In this document: positions 5,377 through 6,468 of the stretch, piece by piece
How the letters are laid out: every line of letters begins with the position of its first letter
Numbering within the stretch: position 1 is the stretch's first letter
Origin: Ruminococcus sp. UBA3387
Lineage (GTDB): Bacteria > Bacillota > Clostridia > Oscillospirales > Ruminococcaceae
Assembly: GCA_002358895.1 (NCBI GenBank)
Contig: DEPR01000025.1
Coordinates: forward strand, 9,791 to 16,258
Direction: 5' to 3'
DNA length: 6,468 bases
Notes under the pieces: model-generated
Database searches by the model: none
Told to the model about the DNA's origin: nothing
What the model saw: only the letters and a program-made list of their open reading frames with translations
Made by a program: the position numbers and the translations under genes

Positions 5377-6468
5377 TTATTTTGTCAAAGCTTTCATACC
5401 ACGTTCACGTCTGAACTCAAGAAATTCTTCATATGTTCCCTGTCGGTCAAGACAGCCGTCAGGTGTGATTTCGATAATCCTGTTTGCAACAGTCTGCATA
5501 ATTTCGTGGTCGTGGGAAGCGAAGATTACAACGCCTTTGAAGTCCCTCAGGCCGTTATTTACGGCAGTAATACTTTCAAGGTCAAGGTGGTTTGTAGGAC
5601 GGTCAAGGAGCAAGACATTTGAGCCGAAAAGCATCATTCTCGAGAACATACATCTTACCTTTTCGCCACCTGATAGCACGTCAACCTTTTTATAGATATC
5701 ATCCCCTGAGAAAAGCATTTTTCCGAGAAATCCTCGGAGGAATGTATCAGTTTCCTCAGTAGTTGAATACTGTCTTATCCAGTCAACGATTGTCATATCA
5801 CAGCCGTTGAAAAATTCGCTGTTATCCTTAGGGAAATATGAACGTGAGGTTGTTGAGCCCCATTTGATTGTACCTTCGTCAGGCTCTTCCTCCTCCATAA
5901 GGATTTTGAAAAGCATTGTAATTGCCTGCTCAGATTCACCGATAAAAGCAACCTTATCGGTTCTGCCAAGGGTGAATGTAACGTTATTGAGTATTTTTTC
6001 GCCGTCAACGGTTTTTGAAATGCCGTCAACACGAAGAATTTCCTTACCGGGCTCTCTGTCCATATTAAATCCGATATACGGATATTTTCTTGATGATGCA
6101 GGAAGCTCCTCAACGCTCAGCTTATCAATCAACTTACGTCTTGAGGTAGCCTGTTTTGATTTTGATTTATTTGCAGAAAATCGTGCAATAAACTCCTGCA
6201 ATTCCTTGATTTTTTCCTCTGCCTTTTTGTTCTGCTGTTTAATCATTCTCTGCATAAGCTGTGATGACTCATACCAGAACTCATAGTTACCGACATACAT
6301 TTTAATCTTTGTATAGTCGATATCCACGATATGGGTACAGACATTATTAAGGAAGTGTCTGTCGTGGGAAACAACAAGCACGGTACCGAAATACTCTGCA
6401 AGAAAATCCTCGAGCCAACGGATTGCGTCAATATCCAGGTGGTTTGTAGGCTCGTCCAGCAGCAGGAT
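5377..6468 (-). CDS. ABC-F family ATPase (YbiT-like), C-terminal 363 residues, N terminus beyond right edge
   Basis: The frame stays open to the right edge, so this is the C-terminal part of a longer protein. Fragment residues 1-12 are the Walker B of domain 1 (ILLLDEPTNHLD) and 33-37 its H-loop (VSHDR). A Lys/Glu-rich linker (about 72-128) carries RFSANKSKSKQATSRR (96-111), typical of YbiT-like ABC-F proteins. Domain 2 (about 143-337) has an intact signature LSGGEK (265-270) and H-loop (ASHDH, 317-321). Its Walker A reads GESEQAIT (177-184; Ile for Lys, Ala for Gly), its Q-loop reads SYFPKD (no Gln), and its Walker B reads LLLDRPTNHLD (Arg290 for the catalytic Glu). ABC-F proteins are soluble and act on the ribosome or in antibiotic resistance; none has membrane segments. 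One composite ATP site is probably inactive. The GTG at 6381 is an internal Val codon, not a start. Confidence 0.93.
   Translation of the reverse strand: MLLLDEPTNHLDIDAIRWLEDFLAEYFGTVLVVSHDRHFLNNVCTHIVDIDYTKIKMYVGNYEFWYESSQLMQRMIKQQNKKAEEKIKELQEFIARFSANKSKSKQATSRRKLIDKLSVEELPASSRKYPYIGFNMDREPGKEILRVDGISKTVDGEKILNNVTFTLGRTDKVAFIGESEQAITMLFKILMEEEEPDEGTIKWGSTTSRSYFPKDNSEFFNGCDMTIVDWIRQYSTTEETDTFLRGFLGKMLFSGDDIYKKVDVLSGGEKVRCMFSRMMLFGSNVLLLDRPTNHLDLESITAVNNGLRDFKGVVIFASHDHEIMQTVANRIIEITPDGCLDRQGTYEEFLEFRRERGMKALTK

Noticed and set aside
5807..6286. A 159-residue open frame on the plus strand opposite the ABC-F gene
   Set aside because: It lies wholly antisense to a strongly recognisable ABC-F protein, has no good ribosome-binding site and shows no family motifs. 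It is a shadow frame.
6379..6381. GTG as a start codon for a 334-residue ABC-F protein
   Set aside because: The frame stays open upstream to the window edge and encodes the conserved ILLLDEPTNHLD Walker B, so the GTG is an internal valine codon.
5377..6468. The ABC-F gene as a pseudogene because of its degraded domain 2
   Set aside because: The frame is intact, the signature, H-loop, linker and C terminus are conserved, and the substitutions are confined to one ATP site. That fits a functional asymmetric ATPase better than decay.

Overview
The window looks like ordinary chromosome of a low-to-mid GC Gram-positive anaerobe, most likely class Clostridia and perhaps Ruminococcus/Oscillospiraceae. 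The reasons are strong AGGAG-type Shine-Dalgarno sites, sigma-A-like promoters, simple hairpin-plus-T terminators, and the style of the RecG, RmuC, LUD-domain and ABC-F proteins. The placement is inferred from remembered family resemblance, not from a search. I see no phage, transposon, CRISPR, tRNA or rRNA.

Layout: (1) On the minus strand, rmuC (69-1400) is followed after 15 nt by the first 17 codons of a probable HisC-type PLP aminotransferase that runs off the left edge. (2) Positions 1401-1537 are a divergent control region with two back-to-back promoters, one for rmuC and one for recG. Both have 17-bp spacing and a TGG-extended -10. (3) On the plus strand, recG (1538-3580), a LUD-domain protein gene (3596-4264) and an unrecognised membrane protein gene (4280-4807) form a tight operon with 15-nt gaps, closed by a strong terminator at 4812-4842. 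(4) A small four-helix membrane protein with cysteine clusters (4892-5317) stands alone. (5) A bidirectional terminator (5345-5373) separates it from the converging C-terminal part of an ABC-F ATPase of the YbiT type (5377-6468, minus), whose N-terminal half lies beyond the right edge.

recG and rmuC both act on DNA intermediates of replication and recombination, so their shared divergent control region makes biological sense. The genes downstream of recG have no obvious recombination role and may simply share its transcript.

I do not see a clear new system here. The best leads are the ABC-F protein, whose second nucleotide-binding domain has lost the Walker A lysine, the Q-loop glutamine and the Walker B glutamate while keeping its signature motif and H-loop; the small membrane protein, whose ten cysteines are predicted to lie on or near one face of the membrane; and the mirrored rmuC/recG promoters. 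Three gene starts are set here downstream of the longest possible reading frame (rmuC, recG and the Cys-rich protein) on Shine-Dalgarno and promoter evidence.
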